A stretch of 64,000 bases of DNA, taken from assembly GCA_003134765.1 (NCBI GenBank), contig PLCM01000031.1:250601-314600 (forward strand), in the 5' to 3' direction. Under the pieces are notes generated by a model. The model made no database searches. It was not told the DNA's origin and saw nothing but the letters and a program-made list of their open reading frames with translations. This DNA is from Spartobacteria bacterium. Lineage in GTDB: Bacteria; Verrucomicrobiota; Verrucomicrobiia; Chthoniobacterales; UBA10450. A program made the position numbers and the translations under genes. Of the stretch, positions 34,220 through 42,379 are shown in pieces; the stretch's first letter is position 1; every line of letters starts with the position of its first letter.

Positions 34220-35311
34220 ATGAACGTGCGGGGACAACATTATCGGACGATCTGGCCCAAGCCGGGAGACGAAAGAGTCATCCAACTGATCGATCAACGG
34301 TTCCTGCCGCATCAGTTCGTGATCGAAGAAGCAAGGACGGTCGCGGAGATGGCCGCGGCGATTCGCGAGATGCACGTCCGCGGCGCGGGATTGATCGGAG
34401 CCGCGGCGGGATACGGAATGTATCTGGCGACCTTCGAGTCGGACGATCTCAGGGCCGCGGCGGAGCAATTGAAGGCGACGCGGCCGACCGCGGTGAACCT
34501 TTCCTGGGCGATCGAAAGGCAATTGAGAAATAACAGTGCGGCCAAATCAGCGGAGGAACGACAACGCGTCGCCTTTCAAACGGCGGGCGAAATTGCGGAC
34601 GAAGATGCGGAATACTGCCGGCGCATCGGCGAGCATGGCGTCGAATTGATCCGAAGCTTGAGCGAGAAAAAAGCAGGCGCGCCAGTCAACATTCTCACGC
34701 ACTGCAACGCCGGCTGGCTTGCCTTTGTCGACTACGGATCGGCGACGTCGCCGATCTACGCGGCGCACGACGCCGGAATTCCGGTGCACGTCTGGGTGGA
34801 CGAAACCCGGCCGCGCAGCCAGGGGTCAAAGCTCACGGCCTGGGAGCTCGGCCAGCACGGCGTGCCCCACACTGTCATCGCCGACAACGCCGGCGGCCAT
34901 TTAATGCAGCGGGGAAAAGTAGATGCGGTGATGGTCGGCACCGATCGCACCACCTACACCGGCGACGTTGCGAACAAGATCGGCACCTACCTCAAGGCGC
35001 TCGCCGCGAAGGACAACGCCGTCCCTTTTTACGTCGCGCTGCCGTCGTCCTCCTTCGATTGGAACATCTGCGACGGCGTGAAAGAAATCCCGATTGAGGA
35101 GCGCGGCTCCGAGGAGGTAAACTACGCGGATGGCTGGCACGAGGGCGAGCAGATCGAAGTGCGCGTCACTCCGGCGAGCAGTCCCGCGGCAAATTTTGGA
35201 TTCGATGTGACGCCGCGGCAGCTGGTGACCGGCCTTATTACCGAGCGGGGAATATGCGAAGCCAACGAGGAGAGCATTCTCCGATTGTTTCCCGAGCGCC
35301 GGGGTAGATAA
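34220..35311 (+). CDS. mtnA: Methylthioribose-1-phosphate isomerase
   Basis: 363 residues of the eIF2B-alpha-like family. MtnA isomerises 5-methylthioribose-1-phosphate to methylthioribulose-1-phosphate in the methionine salvage pathway. The motifs MHVRGAGLIGAAAGYG, ILTHCNAGWLAFVDYGSA (catalytic Cys) and DRTTYTGDVANKIGTY (with the catalytic Asp), and ALPSSSFDW, are intact. Length is normal. The rest of the salvage pathway (mtnB, mtnC, mtnD, mtnK/N) is not visible, so it may be dispersed. It is divergent from the rhodanese gene (63 bp apart). Confidence 0.95.
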   Translation: MNVRGQHYRTIWPKPGDERVIQLIDQRFLPHQFVIEEARTVAEMAAAIREMHVRGAGLIGAAAGYGMYLATFESDDLRAAAEQLKATRPTAVNLSWAIERQLRNNSAAKSAEERQRVAFQTAGEIADEDAEYCRRIGEHGVELIRSLSEKKAGAPVNILTHCNAGWLAFVDYGSATSPIYAAHDAGIPVHVWVDETRPRSQGSKLTAWELGQHGVPHTVIADNAGGHLMQRGKVDAVMVGTDRTTYTGDVANKIGTYLKALAAKDNAVPFYVALPSSSFDWNICDGVKEIPIEERGSEEVNYADGWHEGEQIEVRVTPASSPAANFGFDVTPRQLVTGLITERGICEANEESILRLFPERRGR

Positions 35312-35425
35312 TTCTTCTGTAGCCGCCGCCCTGCCTGCCACGCCGAAGCCCCGAGAAGGCGGGTGGGAGGCGCGGGAGCGGCACGCGCGGTCCGCACTTG
35401 GCACAGCGAAACGGCTGCAGAAGAA
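35312..35425. repeat. Palindromic repeat of the CTGTAGCCGC group, copy D2
   Basis: Outer arms TTCTTCTGTAGCCG (35312-35325) and CGGCTGCAGAAGAA (35412-35425) pair with one mismatch. It begins immediately after the mtnA stop and ends immediately before an 18-bp palindrome upstream of the small basic protein gene. D1 and D3 share the CTGTAGCCGC and GCGGCTACAG ends. Confidence 0.75.
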
Positions 35426-35443
35426 CGGTTGAAAATTCAACCG
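35426..35443. promoter_or_regulatory. 18-bp perfect palindrome upstream of the small basic protein gene
   Basis: CGGTTGAA-AA-TTCAACCG is perfectly symmetric. It overlaps a possible -35 element TTGAAA, followed after 16 bases by TAACGT as a weak -10 candidate. It lies 49 bp before the start codon and could be an operator or a 5'-leader hairpin. Confidence 0.4.
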
Positions 35444-35492
35444 ACCGTTGTAACGTGCCCGCTCTCAATTTCCCGGAGGAACAGGAGCATTT

Positions 35493-35648
35493 ATGTCGCA
35501 ACATCGCAGTCTCAAAGGAGCCAGCACCATCACCGCGAAGCGGAACGTTTTGAAACGTTTCGAGCGCGTCGAGCTTTTGAAAAAGCGTGGCCAGTTTAAG
35601 GAAGGCACGAAAGTCATCGGCCTTCCGAAGACGAAGCCGGACGTTTAG
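35493..35648 (+). CDS. Chlamydia/Verrucomicrobia-type small basic protein
   Basis: A 51-residue, highly basic protein beginning MSQHRSLKGASTITAKRNVL and ending GTKVIGLPKTKPDV. This matches the small basic protein family restricted largely to Chlamydiae and Verrucomicrobia, thought to associate with ribosomes or nucleic acid, though its function is not proven. The start is well supported: GGAGGAACAGGAG lies 5 to 17 bases before the ATG. It is preceded by an 18-bp palindrome (35426-35443) and followed within two bases by a palindromic repeat (35651-35726). Confidence 0.93.
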   Translation: MSQHRSLKGASTITAKRNVLKRFERVELLKKRGQFKEGTKVIGLPKTKPDV

Positions 35649-35650
35649 CC

Positions 35651-35726
35651 TGTAGCCGGGATCGCTGATCCCGGCCTGGTGGCGCGGCCCCCCTGCTTCT
35701 CGCCGGGATCAACGATCCCGGCTACA
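35651..35726. repeat. Palindromic repeat TGTAGCCGGGATCG / CGATCCCGGCTACA
   Basis: Exact 14-bp arms at 35651-35664 and 35713-35726 with inner GATCCCGGC/GCCGGGATC pairing. It lies between the small basic protein gene and the pseudouridine synthase gene, whose start codon is only 8 bases after the right arm. The hairpin could therefore affect initiation of that gene. Confidence 0.8.
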
Positions 35727-35734
35727 ATTCGACC

Positions 35735-36433
35735 ATGCGCCTGAACCGTTTTCTCGCCGCCGCCGGGCTCGGGTCGCGGCGCCATTGCGATGAATTGATT
35801 GCCACCGGCCGAGTGACGATCAACGGCCGCGTTTGCACCGATTTCAGCACGCAGCCGGCGGAACGCGATCACGTCAAGGTGAATGGCAAACTCATCCATG
35901 GTGAGCGCCGGCTCGACATCATGCTGCATAAGCCGGCCGGTTTCGTTTCGACCCGGAGCGACCCGAATGCTCGCGACACCATCTTCGATCTTCTGCCGCC
36001 CCATTTGCCGCGCCTGTTCAATATCGGACGACTCGACGCCCAGACGGAAGGTCTCCTCTTGCTCACCAACGACGGCGACCTCGCCCAGCGACTCACTCAC
36101 CCTCGTTACAAGATCGAAAAGGAATACGAAATCACCCTCGATCATCCGTGGGATCCAGCGCTCGCACTGAAATTACAGAAGGGCTTAATGCTCGACGGCC
36201 AGCGCGCCCGAATCGATCTGGTCCATTCCGTCAAACCGACGCGTCTGCGTGTTGTCCTGCGGCAGGGCATCAACCGCCAGATTCGCCGGATGTTTTTTGC
36301 AGTCGGCTACGAAGTCAAAAAACTCGTCCGCACTCGCATTGGCGGGCTGCGTCTCGGCGATCTCCCACGCGCCCACTGGCGACCGCTGAGCAAGGCCGAA
36401 CTGAAGTCGCTCAAGCCGCGTAGATCCGAGTAG
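35735..36433 (+). CDS. RsuA/RluB-family rRNA pseudouridine synthase
   Basis: 232 residues. An S4 RNA-binding domain (1-48, MRLNRFLAAAGLGSRRHCDELIATG split at the usual places) is followed by the RsuA-like catalytic domain with GRLDAQTEGLLLLTNDG, catalytic D101. The order LHKPAGF, GRLDAQTEGLLLL, YEITLDHP and GINRQIRRMF is standard. It isomerises a specific uridine in rRNA; RluB (23S), RluE and RsuA (16S) cannot be separated from sequence alone. The upstream palindromic repeat abuts its start. It is followed by a nested repeat region, then the convergent ybbP gene. Confidence 0.92.
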   Translation: MRLNRFLAAAGLGSRRHCDELIATGRVTINGRVCTDFSTQPAERDHVKVNGKLIHGERRLDIMLHKPAGFVSTRSDPNARDTIFDLLPPHLPRLFNIGRLDAQTEGLLLLTNDGDLAQRLTHPRYKIEKEYEITLDHPWDPALALKLQKGLMLDGQRARIDLVHSVKPTRLRVVLRQGINRQIRRMFFAVGYEVKKLVRTRIGGLRLGDLPRAHWRPLSKAELKSLKPRRSE

Positions 36434-36442
36434 CGCGCGGCC

Positions 36443-36642
36443 TGTCATCCCGAGGCTGGCGAAAGCGCGCCGAGGGACCTCGCGATGAATGACGAAGATC
36501 GAATGACGAATGCCGAAGATCGGACAGCGACGCTTGGCGCTTTGCTTTCCGCATTCGTGTTTTGTCATTCTTTCGACATTCGGAATTCGGAATTCGTCAT
36601 CTGGTGCGGGGTCCCTCGGCGTCTGCGCGGCTCGGCATGACA
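36443..36642. repeat. Dispersed A-type element carrying a nested second repeat (copy A4)
   Basis: Outer arms TGTCATCCCGAGGCTGGCG (36443-36461) plus GAGGGACCTCG on the left and GGTCCCTCGG...CTCGGCATGACA on the right match the A family. The interior, instead of the usual core of about 100 bases, contains a different imperfect palindrome built on AATGACGAA...TTCGTCAT, running to about 36600. So one repeat appears inserted into another. It sits between the convergent pseudouridine synthase and ybbP genes. Confidence 0.75.
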
Positions 36643-36648
36643 CGAGTC

Positions 36649-39189
36649 CTACTCCGCTTCCGCGCGGAGAATTTCCAGCGGGGGCGCGCTGCCGACGCCT
36701 CGACTCGCGATTAACCCCACGGCAACGGTCAACAACGAAACGGCGCCGGCCGCCACGAAAAGTGGCCACAATGATGGCGCGTAACCGAGTTTGAAAACAA
36801 ACTTCGCCAGGCCCCAGCTCGCTCCAACCGCCAGAACAATTCCTGTCAGACTGGCAAACAGTCCGAGAAGGAAATATTCCGCACAGAGAATCTTCCAGAT
36901 TTGCAACCGCGACGCGCCCAGCGTCCGGAGCAAAATGCTTTCCTGGAGACGCTGATACCGCCCGCTCCATATCGTGCTCGCGAGCACAATCAGGCCGGCG
37001 CCCACAGTGAAGAGCGACATCACTCGGATCACCAGGGCCACCTTGCCCAGGATCGAATCGACGGTCTGGATGACGGAAGTGAGATCGATCGCCGAAACAT
37101 TCGGAAACCGGGCAACGATCGCGTTTTGCAGTTTCGCCGAGTCGGCCGGCGTCTCGACCCGGCTCACCAGGACATGAAAAGTCGGGGCGTTCTCTAAAAC
37201 TCCCGCGGGAAAGAGGACGAAGAAGTTCGTCTGGAAACGTTTCCAATCGACGGTCCGCGTGCTGGCCACCGTCGTTTTGATGGGAACCCCCTGGACGTCA
37301 AAGATCAGTTCGTCGCCGATTTTCGTGCCCAGATCCTTGGCAATGTCGGCATCCAGGGAAATTGGCACCTTGTCGTCGGGATGATAATCGACCCGGCCGA
37401 TCCAGTGGCCCGCACTGATTTTCTCGGTGTCGGTGAGTTGCTCTCGATAAGTCGTTCGATATTCGCGTTCAAGTTCCCATTCCGGGGTTTTTCGCTGCGA
37501 ATCCAGGAGAATCTCCGTCGTTCGCCGGCCCTTCACCTCCGCCAGCCGCATGGTCACGATGGGTGCTTCCTGGATCACCGGCATCCCTGAGGCCCGAACC
37601 AGTTCAGCGACGCCCGCTTTCTGGTCCGGCTGGATGTCGAAGAAGAAAATGTTCGGCTGATTTTTTGTGCCGACTGAACTGAACTGTGCGAGCAACACCT
37701 CGCGGGTGAGATAAAGATTCAGGAGGAGGAAGGTTCCGAGACCCAGCGAAAGCGTAAGCAACAAAGTGCGGTTATTCGGGCGGTAGAGATTCGCCAGGCC
37801 CTGCCGCAAAACAAAGCTCCGGCCATGCGGGAAAAATTTCCGGATGCCGATGATCAGGAGCTTGGCCACCCCGGCAAAAATCCCGACGGCTAGAAAGAGG
37901 GCTGCAGCAAACGCCAAACCGTGCTTCAGCGTGTCGGTCTGTGAAATCGAAAAGCCGGTGATACCGGCAACGATCAAGGCATAGACGGCCCAAAGAACTG
38001 GGTCGCGCCCGCGCGGGGCCGACTCGACTTCCATGGCTGCGCGAAAAACTCGCAGCGGTGAGAGCCGTCGGAAGCGCAGGAGCGGCGGCAGGGCAAACAG
38101 AATGCAGATGGAGAAGCCCGTGAAAATGCCGGCAACGATCGGCCGCCAGGCGATCGAGGTGGAGATCGCCAGCGGCAGGAAGGACATCAGGATGCGTGGA
38201 AAGACTCGCTGCATCGCCACTCCGAGCACGGCACCGAAGCCGGCCCCGAAAAGCCCCATGGCCGCCGTTTGCACGAGATAGACGAGGACCGTGCCGGCAG
38301 CCGACATTCCCAGGCAGCGGAGGATCGCGCCGGTGCGGGTCTTCTGTTGCAGGTGCGCCTGGATCGCGCTGGCCACGCCGACTGCGCCGAGCAGCAGCGA
38401 GATGAAGCCAATCAGGTTCAGAAACCGATAGAGATTCTCCAACGACGTGCCGAGGTCGCGCTTTCGTTTGGCGACGGTATCGAATTCCAGGCCCAGTCGT
38501 TTGATTTGCGGTCCGAGCATCTCGATCCGCGATTCCACGTCAGTGTTCTCTGGGAATTTCACATAGGCGCGGTAACGCGCGATGCTCCCGATCTTGAGCA
38601 AATTGGTGGCCGCCAGGTCCTGGAGCGGAATGTAAACGCGCGGCGCGAACGAGCCGGCCGCGGACGCTTCGCCTGGCATTTTTTTGAGAGCGCCCGCAAT
38701 CGTGAACTGAGACTCGCCGATCTTGATCGGATCGCCGACCTCGGCGTGGAACTGCAACAACAGACTTTCCTCGACGATGGCCTGGGCGCCTTGACGGAAT
38801 TCCCGCGCGGCCGCTGCCGGAACTGTTTCCATCGGGCCGTAAAAAGGGAATCCGCCACCGAGCGCGCGGACGGAAGTGAGCCGGGTCCCGTTACTTTTCG
38901 GAAAGGAGGCCATCGTCGCAAACCGGATCTCTCGCGCCTGTGGTTCGCCTAACGAGTGCAGCAGTTCTTCATCTTCCGGGCGAAATGGGCGGGTCGATTC
39001 GATCACCAGATCGGCGCCAATCAAACCGCGGGCCTGATCGTCAATCGCCCGGGAAAGACTGTGACGAAACGAGCTAATGCTGACGAGGGCCGCAATGCCG
39101 AGCGTGATCGAGATCGAGAAGAGGAGTAAACGCCGCCGGCTCGACCGGCTATCGCGCCAAGCCATTTTCCAGATGAAGGAAGAGCTCAT
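36649..39189 (-). CDS. ybbP: FtsX-like ABC transporter permease (YbbP type)
   Basis: 846 residues from ATG 39189. An N-terminal transmembrane segment (about 20-40), two large extracytoplasmic MacB/FtsX-like domains and about ten transmembrane helices fit the YbbP/FtsX permease family. The C-terminal FtsX block around LRTLGASRLQIWKILCAEYFLLGLFASLTG is clear. In E. coli the ybbA-ybbP pair lies divergent from tesA, and the same gene order is found here. The transported substrate is unknown; roles in lipid or lipoprotein transfer are suggested for the family. The ATPase gene lies upstream, 237 bp away, separated by a repeat. Confidence 0.88.
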   Translation of the reverse strand: MSSSFIWKMAWRDSRSSRRRLLLFSISITLGIAALVSISSFRHSLSRAIDDQARGLIGADLVIESTRPFRPEDEELLHSLGEPQAREIRFATMASFPKSNGTRLTSVRALGGGFPFYGPMETVPAAAAREFRQGAQAIVEESLLLQFHAEVGDPIKIGESQFTIAGALKKMPGEASAAGSFAPRVYIPLQDLAATNLLKIGSIARYRAYVKFPENTDVESRIEMLGPQIKRLGLEFDTVAKRKRDLGTSLENLYRFLNLIGFISLLLGAVGVASAIQAHLQQKTRTGAILRCLGMSAAGTVLVYLVQTAAMGLFGAGFGAVLGVAMQRVFPRILMSFLPLAISTSIAWRPIVAGIFTGFSICILFALPPLLRFRRLSPLRVFRAAMEVESAPRGRDPVLWAVYALIVAGITGFSISQTDTLKHGLAFAAALFLAVGIFAGVAKLLIIGIRKFFPHGRSFVLRQGLANLYRPNNRTLLLTLSLGLGTFLLLNLYLTREVLLAQFSSVGTKNQPNIFFFDIQPDQKAGVAELVRASGMPVIQEAPIVTMRLAEVKGRRTTEILLDSQRKTPEWELEREYRTTYREQLTDTEKISAGHWIGRVDYHPDDKVPISLDADIAKDLGTKIGDELIFDVQGVPIKTTVASTRTVDWKRFQTNFFVLFPAGVLENAPTFHVLVSRVETPADSAKLQNAIVARFPNVSAIDLTSVIQTVDSILGKVALVIRVMSLFTVGAGLIVLASTIWSGRYQRLQESILLRTLGASRLQIWKILCAEYFLLGLFASLTGIVLAVGASWGLAKFVFKLGYAPSLWPLFVAAGAVSLLTVAVGLIASRGVGSAPPLEILRAEAE

Positions 39190-39213
39190 GCTTGTAACCA
39201 AATCATCGCCACT

Positions 39214-39397
39214 GGTGACCCTCACCCCAGCCCTCTCCCTCAGGGCGAGGGAATTCTCTGTCGCGAGCCGCCTGGAAGAATGAGATTCCGTCGATCTGTA
39301 TCATGGCGCCTTCGGCTCGACAGCGTCTCGCCCTACCAGAAGTCCATCGGCAGCAAGTTCCTTCTCCATGAGGGAGAAGGTTACGATGAGGGTCACC
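39214..39397. repeat. Nested palindromic repeats (copy B2)
   Basis: The outer pair GGTGACCCTCACCCC (39214-39228) and GATGAGGGTCACC (39385-39397), with CCCTCTCCCT and AGGGAGAAGG inside, encloses a degenerate class B repeat: CTGTCGCGAGCCG on the left and CGGCTCGACAGCGTCTCGCCC (about 39313-39333) on the right. Compare 16425-16605 and 58486-58562. It lies between ybbA and ybbP. Confidence 0.7.
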
Positions 39398-39426
39398 ATG
39401 GGACGGCCGATTGCTTCACGCGCGCG

Positions 39427-40098
39427 CTAAACCATCTCTCCGTTTCGGAGCCGGACCGTCCGTTCCGTGAGGTTCGCCACGTCCGAATCGTGGGTGACGA
39501 GGACGAGCGCAGTTCCAGCGCTGCGATTCAGTTCGAGCATGATCTCAATAACGGAGCTGCTCGTCTCCGCGTCGAGATTTCCGGTCGGCTCGTCGGCGAA
39601 GAGGACTTTGGGGCGATTAATAAAAGCGCGAGCGAGCGCAACTCGCTGTTGTTCGCCGCCTGAGAGCTGCGCGGGATAATGGTCCACGCGCTCGGCAAGG
39701 CCCACGCGACGCAACAAATCCAACCCGAGCTGCCGCGCGCCGCGATCGCCTCGCAGTTCCATCGGCACCGTGACATTTTCGAGGGCCGTCAGGGTCGGGA
39801 TCAGCTGAAAGTTTTGAAAAACAAAACCGACATGCTCGTTGCGGATGCGCGCCCGCTCGTCTTCGCCCTCTTCACCGAGCGTGATGCCATTCAACAAAAC
39901 CGAGCCGGACGTCGGCCGGTCGAGGCCAGCACAGAGGCCGAGTAACGTCGTTTTGCCGCTGCCAGATGGACCGAGGATCGAGCAGGTGCTGCCGGCGGGA
40001 AGAGTGAACGAAATGTCCTTGAGGACGGTCAACTTGCCGGCGCCCGTGTCGTACGTTTTCGTGAGATGCTGGACGTCGAGGATCGATAGGGTGCTCAT
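39427..40098 (-). CDS. ybbA: ABC transporter ATP-binding protein (YbbA type)
   Basis: 223 residues from ATG 40098; codons further upstream overlap the divergent esterase gene. Walker A GPSGSGKTT is at 43-51, followed by VFQNFQLIPTLTALENV, signature LSGGEQQRVALARAF, Walker B LFADEPTGNLD and a switch His in LVTHD. The QNFQLIPTLTALENV stretch is characteristic of YbbA/LolD-type exporters. It energises the downstream FtsX-like permease. The start lies only a few bases to about 33 bp from the divergent esterase gene start, so both are probably driven from within each other's leader. Confidence 0.94.
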   Translation of the reverse strand: MSTLSILDVQHLTKTYDTGAGKLTVLKDISFTLPAGSTCSILGPSGSGKTTLLGLCAGLDRPTSGSVLLNGITLGEEGEDERARIRNEHVGFVFQNFQLIPTLTALENVTVPMELRGDRGARQLGLDLLRRVGLAERVDHYPAQLSGGEQQRVALARAFINRPKVLFADEPTGNLDAETSSSVIEIMLELNRSAGTALVLVTHDSDVANLTERTVRLRNGEMV

Positions 40099-40130
40099 TA
40101 ACGATGAAATCAGCTTTTGCTTACGGAAAC

Positions 40131-40790
40131 ATGAAGAGCGGAAGGATAATGCCAGCAATTTACGCAATTGCTCTCGGCGTTTACGTTTTTTTGCCGGCGA
40201 TTTTCGCCCAGACGCCGGCACCAACGCCTTCCACCCGGACCGTTGTCTTTCTCGGCGACAGCCTCACGGCTGGCCTTGGCGTGCAACCCACGGAAGCCTT
40301 TCCCGCCCTGGTCGCAGAGAAAATTCGCGCGGCTGGATTGCCCTTCGCGGTTGAGAACGCCGGCCTGAGCGGCGATACGAGCGCAGGCGGTTTGCGCCGG
40401 ATCGACTGGTTGTTACAGCGTCCGATCGACCTGCTCGTAATCGAGCTCGGCGCCAATGACGGATTGCGCGGCCTGGATTTGAAATCGATGAAGGAAAACC
40501 TGCAAGCGATCATCGACAAGACGAGGGCCAGGAACCCGCAGGTGAAAATCGTGCTCGCCGGAATGCAGGTGCCGCCAAATCTTGGCGTGGAATACGCCAC
40601 CGGCTTCGAGCGGGTATTCAACGAACTGGCCCGCGAAAACAAAGCGACGCTGATTCCGTTCCTCCTTGAAGGCGTGGGTGGTCATCGGGAATTGAACCAG
40701 CAGGACTTGATTCACCCAACCCCCGCAGGACACCGGGTCATCGCGGAGCTGGTCTGGCGCACGCTCGAACCTATCCTGCGCCAGGCATGA
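40131..40790 (+). CDS. tesA: SGNH/GDSL esterase, TesA-like (acyl-CoA thioesterase I / arylesterase)
   Basis: 219 residues from ATG 40131. This start gives a signal peptide with a basic n-region (MKSGR) before a hydrophobic core ending near IFA-QT; starts at 40104 and 40149 are possible. The SGNH hydrolase motifs are GDSLTAGLG (Ser), a Gly in DTSAGG, GANDG (Asn) and DLIHPTPAGH (catalytic Asp and His). TesA acts in the periplasm as a broad esterase, thioesterase or lysophospholipase L1. It is divergent from ybbA and overlaps the next gene, an SDR, by 4 bp (40787-40790). Confidence 0.93.
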   Translation: MKSGRIMPAIYAIALGVYVFLPAIFAQTPAPTPSTRTVVFLGDSLTAGLGVQPTEAFPALVAEKIRAAGLPFAVENAGLSGDTSAGGLRRIDWLLQRPIDLLVIELGANDGLRGLDLKSMKENLQAIIDKTRARNPQVKIVLAGMQVPPNLGVEYATGFERVFNELARENKATLIPFLLEGVGGHRELNQQDLIHPTPAGHRVIAELVWRTLEPILRQA

Positions 40791-41575
40791 GCGGATTCAA
40801 TGTGGCAGGTTGTTGCGCGTTGATCACCGGTGCGTCCGCCGGAATTGGCCGCGAATTTGCGCGGCAACTCGCCGGTCGCGCGGGGTCGCTCATCCTGGTC
40901 GCGCGCCGCGGCGATCGACTCGAAGAACTGCGCGACGAACTGACGAAGAAAAATCCGACCCTGCAGGTTTATTGCCGCGCCGTTGATCTTTCCCAGGCCA
41001 CTGAAGTCGAGGAATTGTGCGCGTGGCTGGAACGCGAAAAAATCTCTATCGATTTCCTGATCAACAATGCGGGACTTGGTGATCACGGCTCGTTCGCCAC
41101 TGCTGAGCCGCTACGTGTGAATGAGATGATGGCGGTGAACATCGTTGCGTTAACGCTCCTCACGCGAGCGCTGCTCCCGGCCATGCTTCAGAAAAAGCGA
41201 GGCGCCATCCTCAACGTCAGTTCGTCCGCCGGATTTTTGCCGATAAAAAAAATGGCGGCTTACGCGGCGAGCAAGGCTTACGTGACCAGTTTTTCCGAAG
41301 GAATCCGCGCGGAAGTCCGGCGGAGCGGAATTACGGTGACCGCACTTTGTCCTGGTCCGGTCGCAACGGAATTCAGTGAGGTTGCCGAGCGCAAGCCTGG
41401 TAAACGACCCAGCCCAAGCCCAGGATTTATGCACGTTTCAGTCGAGCGTGTCGCCCGCGCCGGACTTGAGGCGATTGCACGCAACCAGCCGCTCGTGATT
41501 CCCGGTCTGGTGATGAAGATCGCGATGCTGCTCGTCAGGCTGACGCCGATGTCGATCTTGCGGCGCGTGTCTTAG
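40787..41575 (+). CDS. Short-chain dehydrogenase/reductase
   Basis: 262 residues, classical SDR. The cofactor motif TGASAGIG is near the N-terminus, DLS and NNAGLG follow, and the active site consists of NVSSSAGF and YAASK (Tyr-x3-Lys). PGPVATEF is also conserved. A C-terminal hydrophobic segment (PGLVMKIAMLLVRLTPMSI) resembles membrane-associated SDRs of the DltE/YqjQ type that act on lipid or fatty substrates. The 4-bp overlap with the esterase gene suggests that the two products act on related lipids (inference). Confidence 0.92.
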   Translation: MSGFNVAGCCALITGASAGIGREFARQLAGRAGSLILVARRGDRLEELRDELTKKNPTLQVYCRAVDLSQATEVEELCAWLEREKISIDFLINNAGLGDHGSFATAEPLRVNEMMAVNIVALTLLTRALLPAMLQKKRGAILNVSSSAGFLPIKKMAAYAASKAYVTSFSEGIRAEVRRSGITVTALCPGPVATEFSEVAERKPGKRPSPSPGFMHVSVERVARAGLEAIARNQPLVIPGLVMKIAMLLVRLTPMSILRRVS

Positions 41576-41746
41576 CCTGGAGCCGCCGCCCTGGCTGCCA
41601 CGCCGGGGCCGCGAGGAGACCGGTGGGCGACGTTGGTGATGGAGCCGGCACGCCCTCGTGCCGGTGAGAGCGACATTGCCATTCCCTAACGGCCTGAGGG
41701 CAGGCCGTCTCCAACAGCGCTTCGCACAGCGAAGCGGCTACAGAAG
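41576..41746. repeat. Palindromic repeat of the CTGTAGCCGC group with nested insert, copy D3
   Basis: The left end GCCGCCGCCCTGGCTGCCACGCC resembles D2, and the right end GAAGCGGCTACAG resembles D1. Between them lies another inverted pair, GGAGCCGGCACGCCCTCGTGCCGG split around 41640-41665 and GGCCTGAGGGCAGGCCGTCTCC around 41691-41712. This is a second case of a repeat inside a repeat. It fills the gap between the SDR gene and the convergent redoxin gene. Confidence 0.7.
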
Positions 41747-41767
41747 AGGCGGAGCGCGAGGCGCCGC

Positions 41768-42376
41768 TTATTTATACTTCACCGAGCAACCGTAAGGCTT
41801 CGTGTTGGCGTTCGAGACCGTTTTGCCGGCGAGCGATTCCTCGAGCGCTACCTTCACGTAGTTGGTGGAGTTGGCGATATCGGACGGGTTCGGCGTCGCC
41901 TTGCTGTCGATTGCGCCTTCGTAAACGATCTTGCCTTCGGGATTGATGACAAACATGTGGGGCGTGTTTTTCGCGCCATAACTGCGCCCGGCTTTTCCAT
42001 CCGGATCGAGCACGAACGCGGTTTGCTTCGTTTTCCACTCCGTCATCTTCGCGTTGGCTTGTTCCGCGGTGAGATTGCCCTCAAGTCCGGGCGCGGAAGA
42101 ATCGATGCTGAGCCACACGACGCCCTTGGCGGTAAATTCCTCCTGCAGCTTCTGCATGTTGCCGCTGCCGTAGTGCTTCTTCACGAACGGGCATTCCGGA
42201 TTGAACCATTCGAGCACGACGTACTTGCCTTTGTATTGCGAAACGGTCTGGGTCTTGCCCTTCGAATCGGTCAGCGAAAAATCGGGCGCGGTGGTGCCGA
42301 CGGCCGGGGAATCGGCAGCGATGAGCGCGGTGGAAGCGGCGATGGTGAGAAGCGTGGCGAACAGTTTTGTTTTCAT
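41768..42376 (-). CDS. Secreted redoxin (AhpC/TSA or thioredoxin-like family)
   Basis: 202 residues with a signal peptide (MKTKLFATLLTIAASTALIAA). The redoxin domain (about 25-150) has PDFSLTDSKGK, LEWFNPECPFVKKHYG with Cys 62, and TPHMFVINPEGKIVYEG. A second Cys (198, GCSVKYK) near the end could pair with it. Family members in this phylum are often labelled redoxin-domain or peroxiredoxin-like proteins; single-Cys CPFV chemistry suggests thiol peroxidase or electron acceptor from DsbD. The gene starts 3 bp after the dsbD stop, a close functional link. It is convergent with the SDR gene across a repeat. Confidence 0.92.
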   Translation of the reverse strand: MKTKLFATLLTIAASTALIAADSPAVGTTAPDFSLTDSKGKTQTVSQYKGKYVVLEWFNPECPFVKKHYGSGNMQKLQEEFTAKGVVWLSIDSSAPGLEGNLTAEQANAKMTEWKTKQTAFVLDPDGKAGRSYGAKNTPHMFVINPEGKIVYEGAIDSKATPNPSDIANSTNYVKVALEESLAGKTVSNANTKPYGCSVKYK

Positions 42377-42379
42377 ATT

